Assembly: GCA_018268465.1 (NCBI GenBank)
Contig: JAFDWN010000006.1
Coordinates: forward strand, 26,505-90,504
Reading direction: 5' to 3'
Length of the DNA stretch: 64,000 nucleotides
Source of the DNA: Actinomycetota bacterium
GTDB taxonomy: Bacteria > Actinomycetota > Actinomycetes > Mycobacteriales > Mycobacteriaceae
Part shown: positions 16,458 through 25,898 of the stretch, piece by piece
Numbering within the stretch: position 1 is the first letter of the stretch
Layout: the number at the start of each line of letters is the position of its first letter
Made by a program: the position numbers and the translations under genes
Notes under the pieces: generated by a model
Database searches by the model: none
Told to the model about the DNA's origin: nothing
The model's input: the letters and a program-made list of their open reading frames with translations, nothing else

Positions 16458-18361
16458 ACCTGCGTCATCGCCCAATAGCGGCCGCGCCGTGCCATCAGCG
16501 CGTCATGGCTGCCGCTCTCCACGATCCGCCCCGCGTCCATCACCAGGATCAGATCCGCGTCGCGGATGGTGGAGAGCCGGTGAGCGATGATGAAACTCGT
16601 TCGGTCCCGGCGCAATTCGCTGGTGGCGTGCTGGATGAGGAGTTCGGTGCGGGTATCGACCGAACTGGTGGCCTCGTCGAGCACGAGCAGCTGCGGGCGG
16701 GCCAGAAACGCGCGCGCGATGGTGATCAGCTGTTTCTCCCCCGCGCTGATGGCGCCGCCGTCATCGTGCACCCGGGTCTGGTACCCGTCGGGCAGGGTGT
16801 GAACGAAGCGGTCCACAAAGGCCGCCCTGGCCGCGGCCAGCACCTCGTCCACACCGGCGTCCGGCCGTCCGTAGGCGATGTTGTCGTAGATGGTGCCGCT
16901 GAACAGCCAGGTGTCCTGCAGCACCATGCCGATCCGGGACCGCAGGGAGTGCCGGCTCACGGTGGTGATGTCCACCCCGTCGACGAGAATGCGGCCCGCA
17001 TCGGCGTCGTAGAACCGCATCAGCAGGTTCACCAGCGTCGTCTTACCCGCCCCCGTCGGGCCGACGATCGCGACCGTGCTGCCCGGTTCGGCCACCAGCG
17101 ACACGTCCTCGATCACCGGCGCCTGCGGGCGGTAGCCGAACCAGACGTGCTCGAACTCGACCCGGCCGCCGGCCGCCCCGTCCGGGGACCCGGGCTCGTC
17201 CGGCGGATCCGGCGTCATCTCCTCGGCGTCGAGCAGGTCGAAAACCCTTTCGGCGCTGGCGATCCCGGATTGCAGCGTGTTGTACATCGCCGCGACCTGG
17301 GTCAGCGGCTGGTTGAACTGCCGCACATACTGGATGAACGCCTGGATGCCGCCCAGGCTGATCTGGCCGGTCGCCACCTTCAGGCCGCCGAGCACCGCCA
17401 CCGCGACATAGCTGAGGTTGCCGACGAACGCGGTGGCCGGTGCGACCAGACCCGAGAAGAACTGCGCGCCCATCGCGGTCCGGTACAACTCGGCGTTCAG
17501 CTCACCGAAGCGTTGCTCGGCGGCGGCGCGGTGGCCGAAGGTCTTCACGATGGTGAAGCCGCTGTAGGTCTCCTCGACGTGGGCGTTGAGCCTCCCCGTG
17601 TTCTGCCACTGGGCGACGAACAACCGCTGTGAGCGGCCGGCGATCCAGCGCGTCGCGAGCAGCGACAGCGGCACCGTGACGACGGTGATCAACGTCAGCA
17701 GCGGCGAAATCGTCAACATCATCACCAGCACCGCGAATACGGTGAGTACGGATGTGAGCAGCTGGCTGATCGTCATCGACAACGACATCGCGATGTTGTC
17801 CACGTCGTTGGTGACCCTGCTGAGCACCTCGCCGCGCTGGCGCCCGTCGAAATAGGCCAGCGGAAGGCGGTGGATCTTGTCCTCGACATCGGACCGCAGT
17901 GCGACCATGGTGCGCTGCACGGTGATGTTGAGTATCCGGGCCTGCAGCCAGACCAGCAGCGCGGCAACCAGATAGAGGCCGAGAGCCAGCAGCAGCGTGT
18001 GGCCCACGGCGTCGAAGTCCACGCCACGCCCCGGCACGACGTCCATCCCCGAGAGCAGATCGGCGAACGTGGTGTCGCCGCGTGCCCGCGCCGCGTCCAC
18101 GGCCTGCTCCTTGGTGAGGCCGGCGGGCAGCTGCCTGCCGATGACCCCGTTGAACAGCAGATCCGTTGCGTGCCCGAGGATCCGCGGTCCGATGACCCCG
18201 ATCGCGATACCGCCCACGCCGAGCAGGACGACCAGGAGTGTGAGTCCGCGCTGCGGTGTCAGCCGTTTCACCAGCCGCAGCGCCGACCCGGTGAAGTCGC
18301 GGGTCCGTTCGGGTGGTGCCTCGAGCATGCCGCGCAGCGTGCGCCCCATCGGCCGGGTCAC
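16454..18361 (-). CDS. ABC exporter half-transporter A (Rv1272c-like)
   Basis: A 635-aa half-transporter: six-helix export domain (about residues 30-345) and an ATPase domain (about 375-630). Walker A is GPTGAGKTT, Walker [13 protein letters not shown] with the catalytic Glu and the H-loop IIAHRLSTI are normal. The signature, however, reads AISAGEKQL instead of LSGGQ. The partner encoded upstream has the opposite set of changes, so the two should form a heterodimer with one active and one degenerate ATP site. GTG 18361 overlaps the stop of the partner gene (GTGA). The substrate is unknown; drugs, lipids and fatty acids have been discussed for the mycobacterial pair. Confidence 0.9.
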   Translation of the reverse strand: MTRPMGRTLRGMLEAPPERTRDFTGSALRLVKRLTPQRGLTLLVVLLGVGGIAIGVIGPRILGHATDLLFNGVIGRQLPAGLTKEQAVDAARARGDTTFADLLSGMDVVPGRGVDFDAVGHTLLLALGLYLVAALLVWLQARILNITVQRTMVALRSDVEDKIHRLPLAYFDGRQRGEVLSRVTNDVDNIAMSLSMTISQLLTSVLTVFAVLVMMLTISPLLTLITVVTVPLSLLATRWIAGRSQRLFVAQWQNTGRLNAHVEETYSGFTIVKTFGHRAAAEQRFGELNAELYRTAMGAQFFSGLVAPATAFVGNLSYVAVAVLGGLKVATGQISLGGIQAFIQYVRQFNQPLTQVAAMYNTLQSGIASAERVFDLLDAEEMTPDPPDEPGSPDGAAGGRVEFEHVWFGYRPQAPVIEDVSLVAEPGSTVAIVGPTGAGKTTLVNLLMRFYDADAGRILVDGVDITTVSRHSLRSRIGMVLQDTWLFSGTIYDNIAYGRPDAGVDEVLAAARAAFVDRFVHTLPDGYQTRVHDDGGAISAGEKQLITIARAFLARPQLLVLDEATSSVDTRTELLIQHATSELRRDRTSFIIAHRLSTIRDADLILVMDAGRIVESGSHDALMARRGRYWAMTQV

Positions 18362-20106
18362 GGGCGGCGCCCCGATCCGCCGCCGGCGCCCACGGTCTGG
18401 GAGTCGGCCAGTTCGGCGTATGCCGGGCAGCTGGCCAATAGTTCGTCGTGCGTTCCCGTGCCGGTGACCGCGCCGTCGTCGACGACGACGATCTGGTCGG
18501 CGCCGGCGATCGTGGAGATGCGTTGCGAGACGATGACGACGGTGGCGTCGGCGGTGACGGCGCTCAGTGCCGCGCGCACCCGGCCGTCGGTATGCACGTC
18601 GAGCGAGGAGAACGCGTCGTCGAACAGGTAGACGGCGGGGCGGCGGATGACGGCGCGGGCGATGGCCAGGCGCTGGCGCTGGCCGCCGGAGAAGTTGACG
18701 CCGCCCTGCGCGACGGGCATGTCCAGCCCGTCGGGGTGCGCGGCGACGAAATCGTCGGCCGCCGCGAGCCGCAACGCGTCCCACATCTCGTCGTCGGTGG
18801 CATCGGCCTTGCCGTAGCGCAGGTTGTCTGCGATCGTTCCCGAGAACAGATAGCCCCGCTGCGGTACCAACCCGATGGCAGGCCAGAGGTCCTCGGGATC
18901 GAGGTCGCGGACGTCGACGCCGTCGATGCGCACCGCGCCCGTCGTCACGTCGTAGAGCCGGCAGATCAGTGCGATGAGCGTCGACTTCCCCGAACCGGTG
19001 GACCCCACCACCGCGGTGGTCGACCCCGGCCGCGCGATCAGTGAAACACCCTGGAGGACAGGGCGGTCGGCGCCGGGATAGCTGAATCCCGCCGCATCCA
19101 GCTCGACGGTGCCGGCGAGCGGACCGGGGCGTGCCGGAACGGGCGGGGCGGTGACCGCGGGGGAGGTGGCCAGCACGTCGGTGATCCGGCCGGCGCACAC
19201 CGAGGCGCGTGGCAGCATCGCCAGGAAGGTGGTCGCCATCAGCACGGCCATGAGGATCTGCATGAAGTAGGACAGAAATGCGATCAGCGAGCCGACCTGC
19301 ATGTGGCCGGCGTCGATCCGCAGTCCGCCGAACCAGATCAGGGCCACGCTGGAGACGTTGATCACCAGCGTGGTGGCAGGCAGCATGAGCGCCTGCCAGC
19401 GCCCGGCGGTCAGCGCGGTGTCCGACAGCGCCCGGTTCGCCTCGGCGAACCGGGCGCGTTCGACGGGTTCGCGGGCGAAGGCGCGGATCACCCGGATGCC
19501 CGAGAGCTGGTCACGCATCACCCGGTTGATCGTGTCGATGAAGCGCTGCAGGTCGCGGAACACCGGCAGCAGATGGGACACGATCCAGTAGTTGGTGACG
19601 GCGAGCACCGGCACGCTGACCGCCAGCAGCCATGACAGTCCCGCGTCCTGGTGCACCGCCATCGCGATGCCGCCGACCGACATGATGGGCGCGGTAACCA
19701 GCACCGTGCAGGTCAGCTGGACCAGTGTCTGGATCTGCGAGACGTCGTTGGTCGTCCGGGTCAGCAACGACGCGGCTCCGAAGCGCGCGGTCTCCTCGGA
19801 GGAGAACCCGATGACGCGGCCGAACACCGCGGCCCGCAGGTCGTGGCCGAAACCCATACCGGCCCGCGACCCGAAGAACACCGCGCCGACCGCGCACAGC
19901 ACCTGCAGTGCGGTGATCGCCAGCATCACCCCGCCCAGCTCGACGATGCGGGCGGTGTCGCCGGTGGCCACGCCGTCGTCGATGATGGCGGCGTTGACCG
20001 TGGGCAGATACAGCGATGCCAGTGTGCTGATCACCTGCAATGCCGCCACCGCGGCCAGCGGCCGGCGGTACGGCCGCACGAACCGCCGGAGCAGCGCCAA
20101 GAGCAT
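18358..20106 (-). CDS. ABC exporter half-transporter B (Rv1273c-like)
   Basis: A 582-aa half-transporter, first gene of the exporter operon. Export domain at about residues 15-310, ATPase domain at about 335-575. Walker [10 protein letters not shown] and signature NFSGGQRQR are canonical. Walker B is [11 protein letters not shown] with Asp in place of the catalytic Glu, and the H-loop is VIVSQRIST with Gln in place of His. These changes remove hydrolysis from one site, complementing the altered signature of the partner. ATG 20106 places the first helix at [11 protein letters not shown]. It is transcribed away from lprB, with 126 bp between the starts. Confidence 0.9.
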   Translation of the reverse strand: MLLALLRRFVRPYRRPLAAVAALQVISTLASLYLPTVNAAIIDDGVATGDTARIVELGGVMLAITALQVLCAVGAVFFGSRAGMGFGHDLRAAVFGRVIGFSSEETARFGAASLLTRTTNDVSQIQTLVQLTCTVLVTAPIMSVGGIAMAVHQDAGLSWLLAVSVPVLAVTNYWIVSHLLPVFRDLQRFIDTINRVMRDQLSGIRVIRAFAREPVERARFAEANRALSDTALTAGRWQALMLPATTLVINVSSVALIWFGGLRIDAGHMQVGSLIAFLSYFMQILMAVLMATTFLAMLPRASVCAGRITDVLATSPAVTAPPVPARPGPLAGTVELDAAGFSYPGADRPVLQGVSLIARPGSTTAVVGSTGSGKSTLIALICRLYDVTTGAVRIDGVDVRDLDPEDLWPAIGLVPQRGYLFSGTIADNLRYGKADATDDEMWDALRLAAADDFVAAHPDGLDMPVAQGGVNFSGGQRQRLAIARAVIRRPAVYLFDDAFSSLDVHTDGRVRAALSAVTADATVVIVSQRISTIAGADQIVVVDDGAVTGTGTHDELLASCPAYAELADSQTVGAGGGSGRRP

Positions 20107-20232
20107 TCCGCTACTGTCGCACACCGCACCGGTTGGCCGGTGATGACCTCTGACGCCTCCGGAACCGTCGAAATGCCAGGTCAACCGGCATGTCGGTGGT
20201 TGAGGTCCGGTGCTGCCGCTACAGTGCATGGC

Positions 20233-20805
20233 GTGACCGCAAGCACGTGCGCGAACCGCACGCCCCGCAACGCGAAGGCGTTGGCCGCGTTGGCAGTGGC
20301 TATGGTCCCGGTGTTTGCCGCGTGCTCGAGCTCCGACTCGCCGGGCCCGGGACCGACGGAGACCACCGCGGCCCCGCAGAACATCAGCCACGGACCGTTC
20401 TTCCCGCAGTGCGGGGGGATCAGCGATCAGGTCATCGGCCAGCTCACCGAGGTCAACGGGCTGGTCAACACGGCCACCACGTCGGTGGGATGCCAGTGGC
20501 TGGTGGGCGGCAGCATCCTCGGGCCGCATTTTTCCTTCACCTGGTTCCGCGGCAGCCCGATCGGACGCGAGCGCAAGACCGAGGAACTCTCCCGCGCCAG
20601 CGTCGAGGACATCACCATCGAGGGCCAGAACGGTTTCATCGCGATCGGCGAGGATCCCACTCTCGGCGCCAACCTGTGTGAGATCGGCATCCAGTTCGAC
20701 GATGACTTCATCGAATGGTCGGTGAGCTACGTGCAGAAGCCGTTCCCAGATCCGTGCGACGTGGCCAAGGAGCTCACCCGCCAGTCGATCGTGAACGCGA
20801 AATGA
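20233..20805 (+). CDS. lprB: DUF3558-type lipoprotein LprB
   Basis: A 190-aa exported lipoprotein: basic N terminus, hydrophobic segment and lipobox FAAC, then a Ser/Pro/Gly/Thr linker and a DUF3558-like domain. The DUF3558 marks are a conserved Cys in FFPQCGG, VGCQW with aromatic residues after it, and FTWFRGSP. The function is not known; the family is largely actinobacterial cell-envelope lipoproteins. Order and partner match lprB-lprC next to the Rv1272c/Rv1273c exporter. GTG 20233 is chosen; GTG 20224 is in frame. The stop overlaps the lprC start (ATGA). Confidence 0.84.
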   Translation: MTASTCANRTPRNAKALAALAVAMVPVFAACSSSDSPGPGPTETTAAPQNISHGPFFPQCGGISDQVIGQLTEVNGLVNTATTSVGCQWLVGGSILGPHFSFTWFRGSPIGRERKTEELSRASVEDITIEGQNGFIAIGEDPTLGANLCEIGIQFDDDFIEWSVSYVQKPFPDPCDVAKELTRQSIVNAK

Positions 20806-21371
20806 GCCCGTCCCGGCCGGTGCGGCGGACTCTCGCGGGGCTCGGCGCCGCGTTGGCGGCGGTGACCGTCTTCGCCGGCACGACGGCCTGTAGCCGAACT
20901 GTCGAGGGCGTCGCGGCCAAAGCCGGAACCGGCTCGGTACCGCGCAACGACGATTCGGAGCGGCAGTACCCGAACCTCCTCAAGGAGTGCGAGGTCCTGA
21001 CCGAGGACATCCTCGCGCAGACCGTCGGCGCCGATCCGCTCGACATCCAGAGCACCTTCGTCGGCGCGGTGTGCCGCTGGCAGGCCGCCAACCCGGCCGG
21101 GCTGGTGGACATCACCCGATTCTGGTTCGAGCAGGGCAGTCTGGACAACGAACGCGAGACGGCGCAGCGTCTGCAGTACCAGATCGAGAACCGGTCGATC
21201 GCGGGTGTGCAGTCGATCGTCATGCGCCCCAACGATCCGAACGGCGCGTGCGGTGTGGCCAGCGACGCCGCCGGCGTCGTCGGCTGGTGGGTGAATCCCC
21301 AGGCGCCCGGTATCGACGGCTGCGGGATGGCGATCAAACTGATGGAACTGACGCTGGCGACCAGCAGCTGA
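20802..21371 (+). CDS. lprC: DUF3558-type lipoprotein LprC
   Basis: A 189-aa lipoprotein, paralogous to its neighbour in layout: signal peptide with lipobox TTAC, then a DUF3558 domain with LLKECEVLTEDIL, VGAVCRWQAANP, ITRFWFEQGSL and paired cysteines near the end (NGACGVASD and GIDGCGMA). The Cys pattern suggests disulfides outside the membrane. It is translationally coupled to lprB by ATGA. It converges with the phosphatase gene (21-bp gap). The function is unknown; co-occurrence with the exporter suggests an envelope role. Confidence 0.84.
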   Translation: MSPSRPVRRTLAGLGAALAAVTVFAGTTACSRTVEGVAAKAGTGSVPRNDDSERQYPNLLKECEVLTEDILAQTVGADPLDIQSTFVGAVCRWQAANPAGLVDITRFWFEQGSLDNERETAQRLQYQIENRSIAGVQSIVMRPNDPNGACGVASDAAGVVGWWVNPQAPGIDGCGMAIKLMELTLATSS

Positions 21372-21392
21372 GCTGGTGCCCGCCGGTCGCGG

Positions 21393-21911
21393 TCAGCGCG
21401 GCACGTGGAAGGTGAGCAGCGCGGCGCTGTTGAGGGCCACGCGGTCCCACGGCCCGGCGGTCCGCAACACCGCGATCGCCGACGTCGGGTACTTGGTCAG
21501 GATGTCTTCGGCCGCTGCCCTGTCGCTCGTCTCGACGTCGGCCAGCCCGATCGCCACTTGTGACATCGCCGGTTCGTGCCCGATGACCAGAAGGGTGCGC
21601 ACATCGGCGGTGAATCGTGACGCCACGGTGTTGATCTCGTCGATCACCGTGCCCGGGGAGGCGTCGTAGAGCCGGTCGGCGAATTCGACGGGGGCGTCGA
21701 TCCCCGTGCGCGCGAGCGTCTGACGGGTGCGGGTGGCCGTCGAGCACAGCACCGCGTCCACCGCGGGTACGTGCGCGCGCAGCCAGTCACCGGCCAGGGC
21801 GGCCTCTCGGATCCCGCGGGGCGCCAGCGGACGCTCATGATCCACGACGCCGTGCGGGTAGTCCGACTTGGCGTGCCGCAACAGCAGCAGGGTGCGGTAC
21901 TCATCGCTCAC
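21393..21911 (-). CDS. SixA-type phosphohistidine phosphatase
   Basis: A 172-aa histidine-phosphatase-superfamily protein. The catalytic LLRHAKSDY motif near residues 8-16 carries the phosphorylated His and the phosphate-binding Arg, LCSTATRTRQT gives a second Arg, and VIGHEPAMS carries the second His. SixA proteins remove phosphate from phosphohistidine or small phosphate esters; the mycobacterial member (Rv1276c) has no settled substrate that I know. GTG 21911 begins the protein directly before the first strand. It is divergent from the SbcD-like gene. Confidence 0.87.
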   Translation of the reverse strand: MSDEYRTLLLLRHAKSDYPHGVVDHERPLAPRGIREAALAGDWLRAHVPAVDAVLCSTATRTRQTLARTGIDAPVEFADRLYDASPGTVIDEINTVASRFTADVRTLLVIGHEPAMSQVAIGLADVETSDRAAAEDILTKYPTSAIAVLRTAGPWDRVALNSAALLTFHVPR

Positions 21912-22059
21912 CCCGACCACGGTAGGCCATCGACCGGGCCGGACACAGGGACTCGGCCGGTCCGACGGGTACATGCCGAAGCGCTTCCCCGGACTTGTCG
22001 GCGGCCCGACCTACACTCGCCTTGCCTCGACAACGACACGAGCGAAAGGACGGGCCGGG

Positions 22060-23241
22060 ATGCGTTTCCTGCACAGTGCGGACTGGCAGCTCGGCATGAC
22101 CCGCCACTTCCTCAACGGTGAGGCCCAGCCGCGGTATTCGGCGGCCCGCCGCGACGCGGTGGTGGCGCTGGGCGCACTCGCGGCGGAAGTCGGCGCGGAG
22201 TTCGTCGTGGTGTCCGGCGATGTGTTCGAGCACAATCAGCTGGCCCCCCGCGAGGTGAGTCTGTCGCTCGAAGCGATGCGCACCATCGGCGTTCCGGTGT
22301 ATCTGCTGCCCGGCAACCATGACCCCCTCGATGCGGCGTCGGTGTACACCAGCGCGTTGTTCGTCGCCGAATGCCCGGACAATGTCGTGGTTCTCGACAC
22401 CGCGGGGGTGTACGAGGTGCGGCCCGGGGTGCAGATCGTCGCGGCGCCGTGGCGTTCGAAGGCGCCCACCACCGATCTGGTGGGCGAGGTACTCGACGGG
22501 CTGCCGGCCGGCGGGGTCACGCGAATCGTGGTGGCGCACGGCGGTGTCGACGTCCTGGACCCCGATGGGGACAAACCGTCCCTGATCCGGCTGGCCGCGG
22601 TCGAGGACGCCGTCGCACGAGGGGCGGTGCACTATGTCGCGTTGGGGGACAAGCACTCCCGCACCGAGGTGGGCGCCGGCGGGCGCGTGTGGTATTCGGG
22701 CGCACCCGAGGTCACCAACTACGACGACGTGGAGTCGGACTCCGGGCATGTCCTGGTGGTCGACGTCGACGAGTCCGATCCGCGACGGCCGGTGCGGGTG
22801 GAGGCGCGGCGGGTCGGCCGTTGGCGGTTCCTCACGCTGCGCCGCGGCGTGGACAACAGCCGCGACATCGCCGATCTCGACCTCAATCTCGACCTGATGC
22901 CCGACAAGGAACGCACGGTGGTGCGGCTGGCGCTGAGCGGCTCGCTGACGGTCACCGACAAGGCCGCACTCGATGCGTGTCTCGATCGGTACGCACGTCT
23001 GTTCGCAGCGCTCACGTCGTGGGAGCGGCACACCGACATCGCCGTGATCCCGGCGGACGGTGAGTTCGACGGACTGGGGATCGGTGGTTTCGCCGCGGCG
23101 GCGGTCGACGAGCTCGTCGGGGTGGCCCGCGCCGACGGTGACGGGGCCGACGACGCGCGGGCGGCGCTGGCGCTGCTGCTGCGGCTCGCCGATAGGGGAG
23201 ACGAGGCGCGCGGGCGGCGGGCGGACGGGAGTGCGGCGTGA
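22060..23241 (+). CDS. SbcD/YhaO-like metallophosphoesterase (Rv1277-like)
   Basis: A 393-aa calcineurin-like phosphoesterase paired with an SMC-like ATPase, as in Mre11-Rad50 and SbcC-SbcD. Motifs in order: HSADWQLG, SGDVFEHNQL, LPGNHD, VAHGG and ALGDKHSR. Two usual metal ligands differ. The first motif is normally DWH but here DWQ, and the late GHxH motif reads GDKH. GD and GNHD are intact. The protein may therefore bind metals differently or prefer another substrate than true SbcD. It is expected to act on DNA ends with its partner. GAAAGGA precedes ATG 22060. Its stop overlaps the partner start (GTGA). Confidence 0.85.
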   Translation: MRFLHSADWQLGMTRHFLNGEAQPRYSAARRDAVVALGALAAEVGAEFVVVSGDVFEHNQLAPREVSLSLEAMRTIGVPVYLLPGNHDPLDAASVYTSALFVAECPDNVVVLDTAGVYEVRPGVQIVAAPWRSKAPTTDLVGEVLDGLPAGGVTRIVVAHGGVDVLDPDGDKPSLIRLAAVEDAVARGAVHYVALGDKHSRTEVGAGGRVWYSGAPEVTNYDDVESDSGHVLVVDVDESDPRRPVRVEARRVGRWRFLTLRRGVDNSRDIADLDLNLDLMPDKERTVVRLALSGSLTVTDKAALDACLDRYARLFAALTSWERHTDIAVIPADGEFDGLGIGGFAAAAVDELVGVARADGDGADDARAALALLLRLADRGDEARGRRADGSAA

Positions 23242-25898
23242 AGCTACACCGCCTCGTCCTGACGAACTACCGCGGAATCACCCACCGGGACATCGAATTC
23301 CCGGATCGCGGGGTGGTTGTGGTCAGCGGCGCCAACGAGATCGGCAAATCGTCGATGATCGAGGCGCTGGACCTGCTGTTCGACGCCAAGGACCGCTCGG
23401 CGAAGAAGGAGGTCAAGCAGGTCAAACCGACGCATGCCGATGTCGGCGCCGAGGTCACCGCCGAGATATCGACCGGCCCGTACCGGTTCGTCTATCGCAA
23501 GCGCTTCCATAAGCGCCACGAGACGCAGCTGACGCTGCTGGCGCCGCGCCGCGAGGAGTTCAGTGGCGACGAGGCGCATGATCGGGTCCGCACGATTCTG
23601 GCCGAGACGGTCGACCTCGACTTGTGGCAGGCGCAACGGGTGTGGCAGTCGGCGTCCACGGCGGTGGTGGACCTGTCGGGTTCGGATGCGCTGGCGCGTG
23701 CCCTCGACGTGGCCGCCGGGCAGGCGGTGTCGCTGTCGGGCGCCGAACCGCTCCTGATCGACCGGATCGACGCCGAGTTCCGGCGGTACTTCACCCCCAC
23801 CGGGCGTCCCACCGGGGAGTGGGCTGCCGCGGTCAAACGCCTGCACGACGCCGACGACGCGGTGGCCCGGTGTGCGGCCGCGGTCGCGGAGGTCGAGGAT
23901 GCCGTACGCAGGCACGCCACCCTCACCGACGAACTCGGCGTGATCGGCACCCGCCGCGACGAGGCGCTGCTGCGGCTGGCCGCGGCGCGTGCGGCGTCCG
24001 ATGCGGTTGCCGAACTGACCCGTCAGCACAGGGAGGCCGCGGTCGTCGCGGATGCGGCGGCGGCGCGGCATACGGCATCGCTGGCGGCATTGACCGAACG
24101 CCGCCGGTTGCGCGCGGACATCGACGAACGCGCCTCGGCGGTCACCGCATTGGAGGCGGTGGCGGGCGAGGCCGTCGACGCCGAGGCGACCGCCCGCGAG
24201 GTGCAGGAAGCCGCCGACGCCGCCGCCGACGGTGCGCGAGCGGCGGTCGAATCCGGCGAGAGCAGGGTCGCGGCCGCGCGCCGCGCCGTCGAGCGCATCG
24301 CCTGCCGTGACGAAGCCGACCGCCTCGCGGCACGGCTGGCCAAAATCGACGCCGCCGCGCGGGAGTCCGCGAGGGCGGAGCGCGAACTCGCCGACATCGC
24401 GATCACCGACACCGCGATGCGCGCCATCGAAACCGCGGCCGTCACGCTCGAGCACGCCGCGGGTCAGGTGCAGGCGGCGTCCGCACGCATCGAACTCGTC
24501 GCCGCCGCGGATGTGGACCTCGTCGTCGCGGGCGAGCAGGTGCGGCTTTCGGCAGGGGCGGTGTGGTCGGGCAGTACCGCGGCGGCCACCGACATCGACA
24601 TTCCCGGCGTACTCGCCGTGCGCATCGCCCCCGGTGCGCCGGCAGCCGAGACGCAGGAGAAATATGTTGCCGCTCAACGGCTTCTGCGTCACGCGCTGGA
24701 GTCGGCGCGAGTGCCGGACCTCGGCTCGGCCCGCGAGGTCCACCGGCGGCGCGGTGACCTGCTCAGCGTCAGGGATCGGCTGCGGGCCACTTCGGACGCG
24801 CTGACCGGCGAGGACACCGTCGAGGGTCTGCGCGCACGGCTGGCCGAACTGCGCGACGGCCAGCCGCCCGACGTGGGCCTGTTCGAGCTGGGTGCCGACG
24901 GCCCGCTGGACGGCGGAGCCGCGCGTGCCGAGCTCGACGCCGCGGTGGCCGCGCACCGGCAGGCCGCGCAGGAGGCGGAGACACATCGCAAGGTGGCGGT
25001 GGCCGCGGGCAGGCGCCTGGCGGAATGCGCCACCAGGGCGGGTGTGGCCAGGGAGAAGCTCACGACCGCGGGTGCCGAGCTCATCGTGGCGCGGGAACGC
25101 CTTGCGGTGCAACGCACGACCGCCACCGACGACGATCTCGCCCTGGCGGCGCAGGCCGATGGGGAGGAGGCCGGCGGCGCGGCTGCCAGGCTGGCGGAGC
25201 TCGCCGGGACGCTGGCAGCCACCGCACCCGAGACGGTCGCCGTCGCACTCGCCGACGCAGTGCGCGGCGCGGAGTCCCTGGAGAGTCGCCACCGCGAGGT
25301 CGCCGACATGCTGCGGGAGGTCGCCGCGCAACTGACGGTGTACGGCACCCAGGGCCGCAAGGGGCAGCTGGACGCGGCGCAGACCGAACGTGAGCACGCC
25401 GTGTCGGAGCATCAGCGCGTGCGCCACCGCGCCAGGGCCGTCGAAGTGCTGCGGGATGTGATTGTGCGGCACCGCGACGCCACGCGGGCCCGGTACGCCG
25501 ACCCGTTCCGCACGCAGGTCGAGCGGTTGGGTCGCCTGGTTTTCGGTGAGAGCTTCGAAGTAGATGTCGACAGCGCGCTGAGGATCGTCAGCCGCACGGT
25601 GTCGGGTCGCACGGTGCCCTACGAATCACTCTCGGGTGGTGCGAAGGAGCAGCTGGGTATTGTTGCCCGGCTGGCCGGGGCGGTTCTGGTGGCCAAGGAG
25701 GACGGCGTCCCCGTCGTGATCGACGACGCGCTGGGCTTCACCGACTCGGAGCGCCTGACGCGGATGGGCGCGGTGTTCGACGCGGTGGGCGGCGACGGAC
25801 AGGTCATCGTGCTGACGTGCAGTCCGGACCGCTATGCCGGAATCGGCGACGCCCACCGCATCGAGCTCACCCCCGAGGCGATTTCGGCGCGCTGCTAA
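23238..25898 (+). CDS. SbcC/YhaN-like SMC-family ATPase (Rv1278-like)
   Basis: An 886-aa ATPase with the Rad50/YhaN layout. N-terminal Walker A is GANEIGKSS (about residues 32-40); long Ala/Glu/Arg-rich coiled coils run through the middle; a short beta-rich insert lies at about residues 405-470; the C-terminal half-ATPase has signature YESLSGGAKEQLG and Walker B VVIDDALGFTD. It has five cysteines but no CxxC, so the Rad50 zinc hook is missing, and it is shorter than SbcC. Together with the altered phosphoesterase encoded before it (GTGA overlap) this suggests a YhaO/YhaN-type DNA-end processing complex. Its TAA overlaps the stop of the convergent monooxygenase gene. Confidence 0.85.
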   Translation: MKLHRLVLTNYRGITHRDIEFPDRGVVVVSGANEIGKSSMIEALDLLFDAKDRSAKKEVKQVKPTHADVGAEVTAEISTGPYRFVYRKRFHKRHETQLTLLAPRREEFSGDEAHDRVRTILAETVDLDLWQAQRVWQSASTAVVDLSGSDALARALDVAAGQAVSLSGAEPLLIDRIDAEFRRYFTPTGRPTGEWAAAVKRLHDADDAVARCAAAVAEVEDAVRRHATLTDELGVIGTRRDEALLRLAAARAASDAVAELTRQHREAAVVADAAAARHTASLAALTERRRLRADIDERASAVTALEAVAGEAVDAEATAREVQEAADAAADGARAAVESGESRVAAARRAVERIACRDEADRLAARLAKIDAAARESARAERELADIAITDTAMRAIETAAVTLEHAAGQVQAASARIELVAAADVDLVVAGEQVRLSAGAVWSGSTAAATDIDIPGVLAVRIAPGAPAAETQEKYVAAQRLLRHALESARVPDLGSAREVHRRRGDLLSVRDRLRATSDALTGEDTVEGLRARLAELRDGQPPDVGLFELGADGPLDGGAARAELDAAVAAHRQAAQEAETHRKVAVAAGRRLAECATRAGVAREKLTTAGAELIVARERLAVQRTTATDDDLALAAQADGEEAGGAAARLAELAGTLAATAPETVAVALADAVRGAESLESRHREVADMLREVAAQLTVYGTQGRKGQLDAAQTEREHAVSEHQRVRHRARAVEVLRDVIVRHRDATRARYADPFRTQVERLGRLVFGESFEVDVDSALRIVSRTVSGRTVPYESLSGGAKEQLGIVARLAGAVLVAKEDGVPVVIDDALGFTDSERLTRMGAVFDAVGGDGQVIVLTCSPDRYAGIGDAHRIELTPEAISARC

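Noticed and set aside
16454-19198. Single 914-aa exporter on the minus strand
   Set aside because: The first 280 residues are a shadow of the partner gene in another frame. The real start is the GTG at 18361 with a GTGA overlap.
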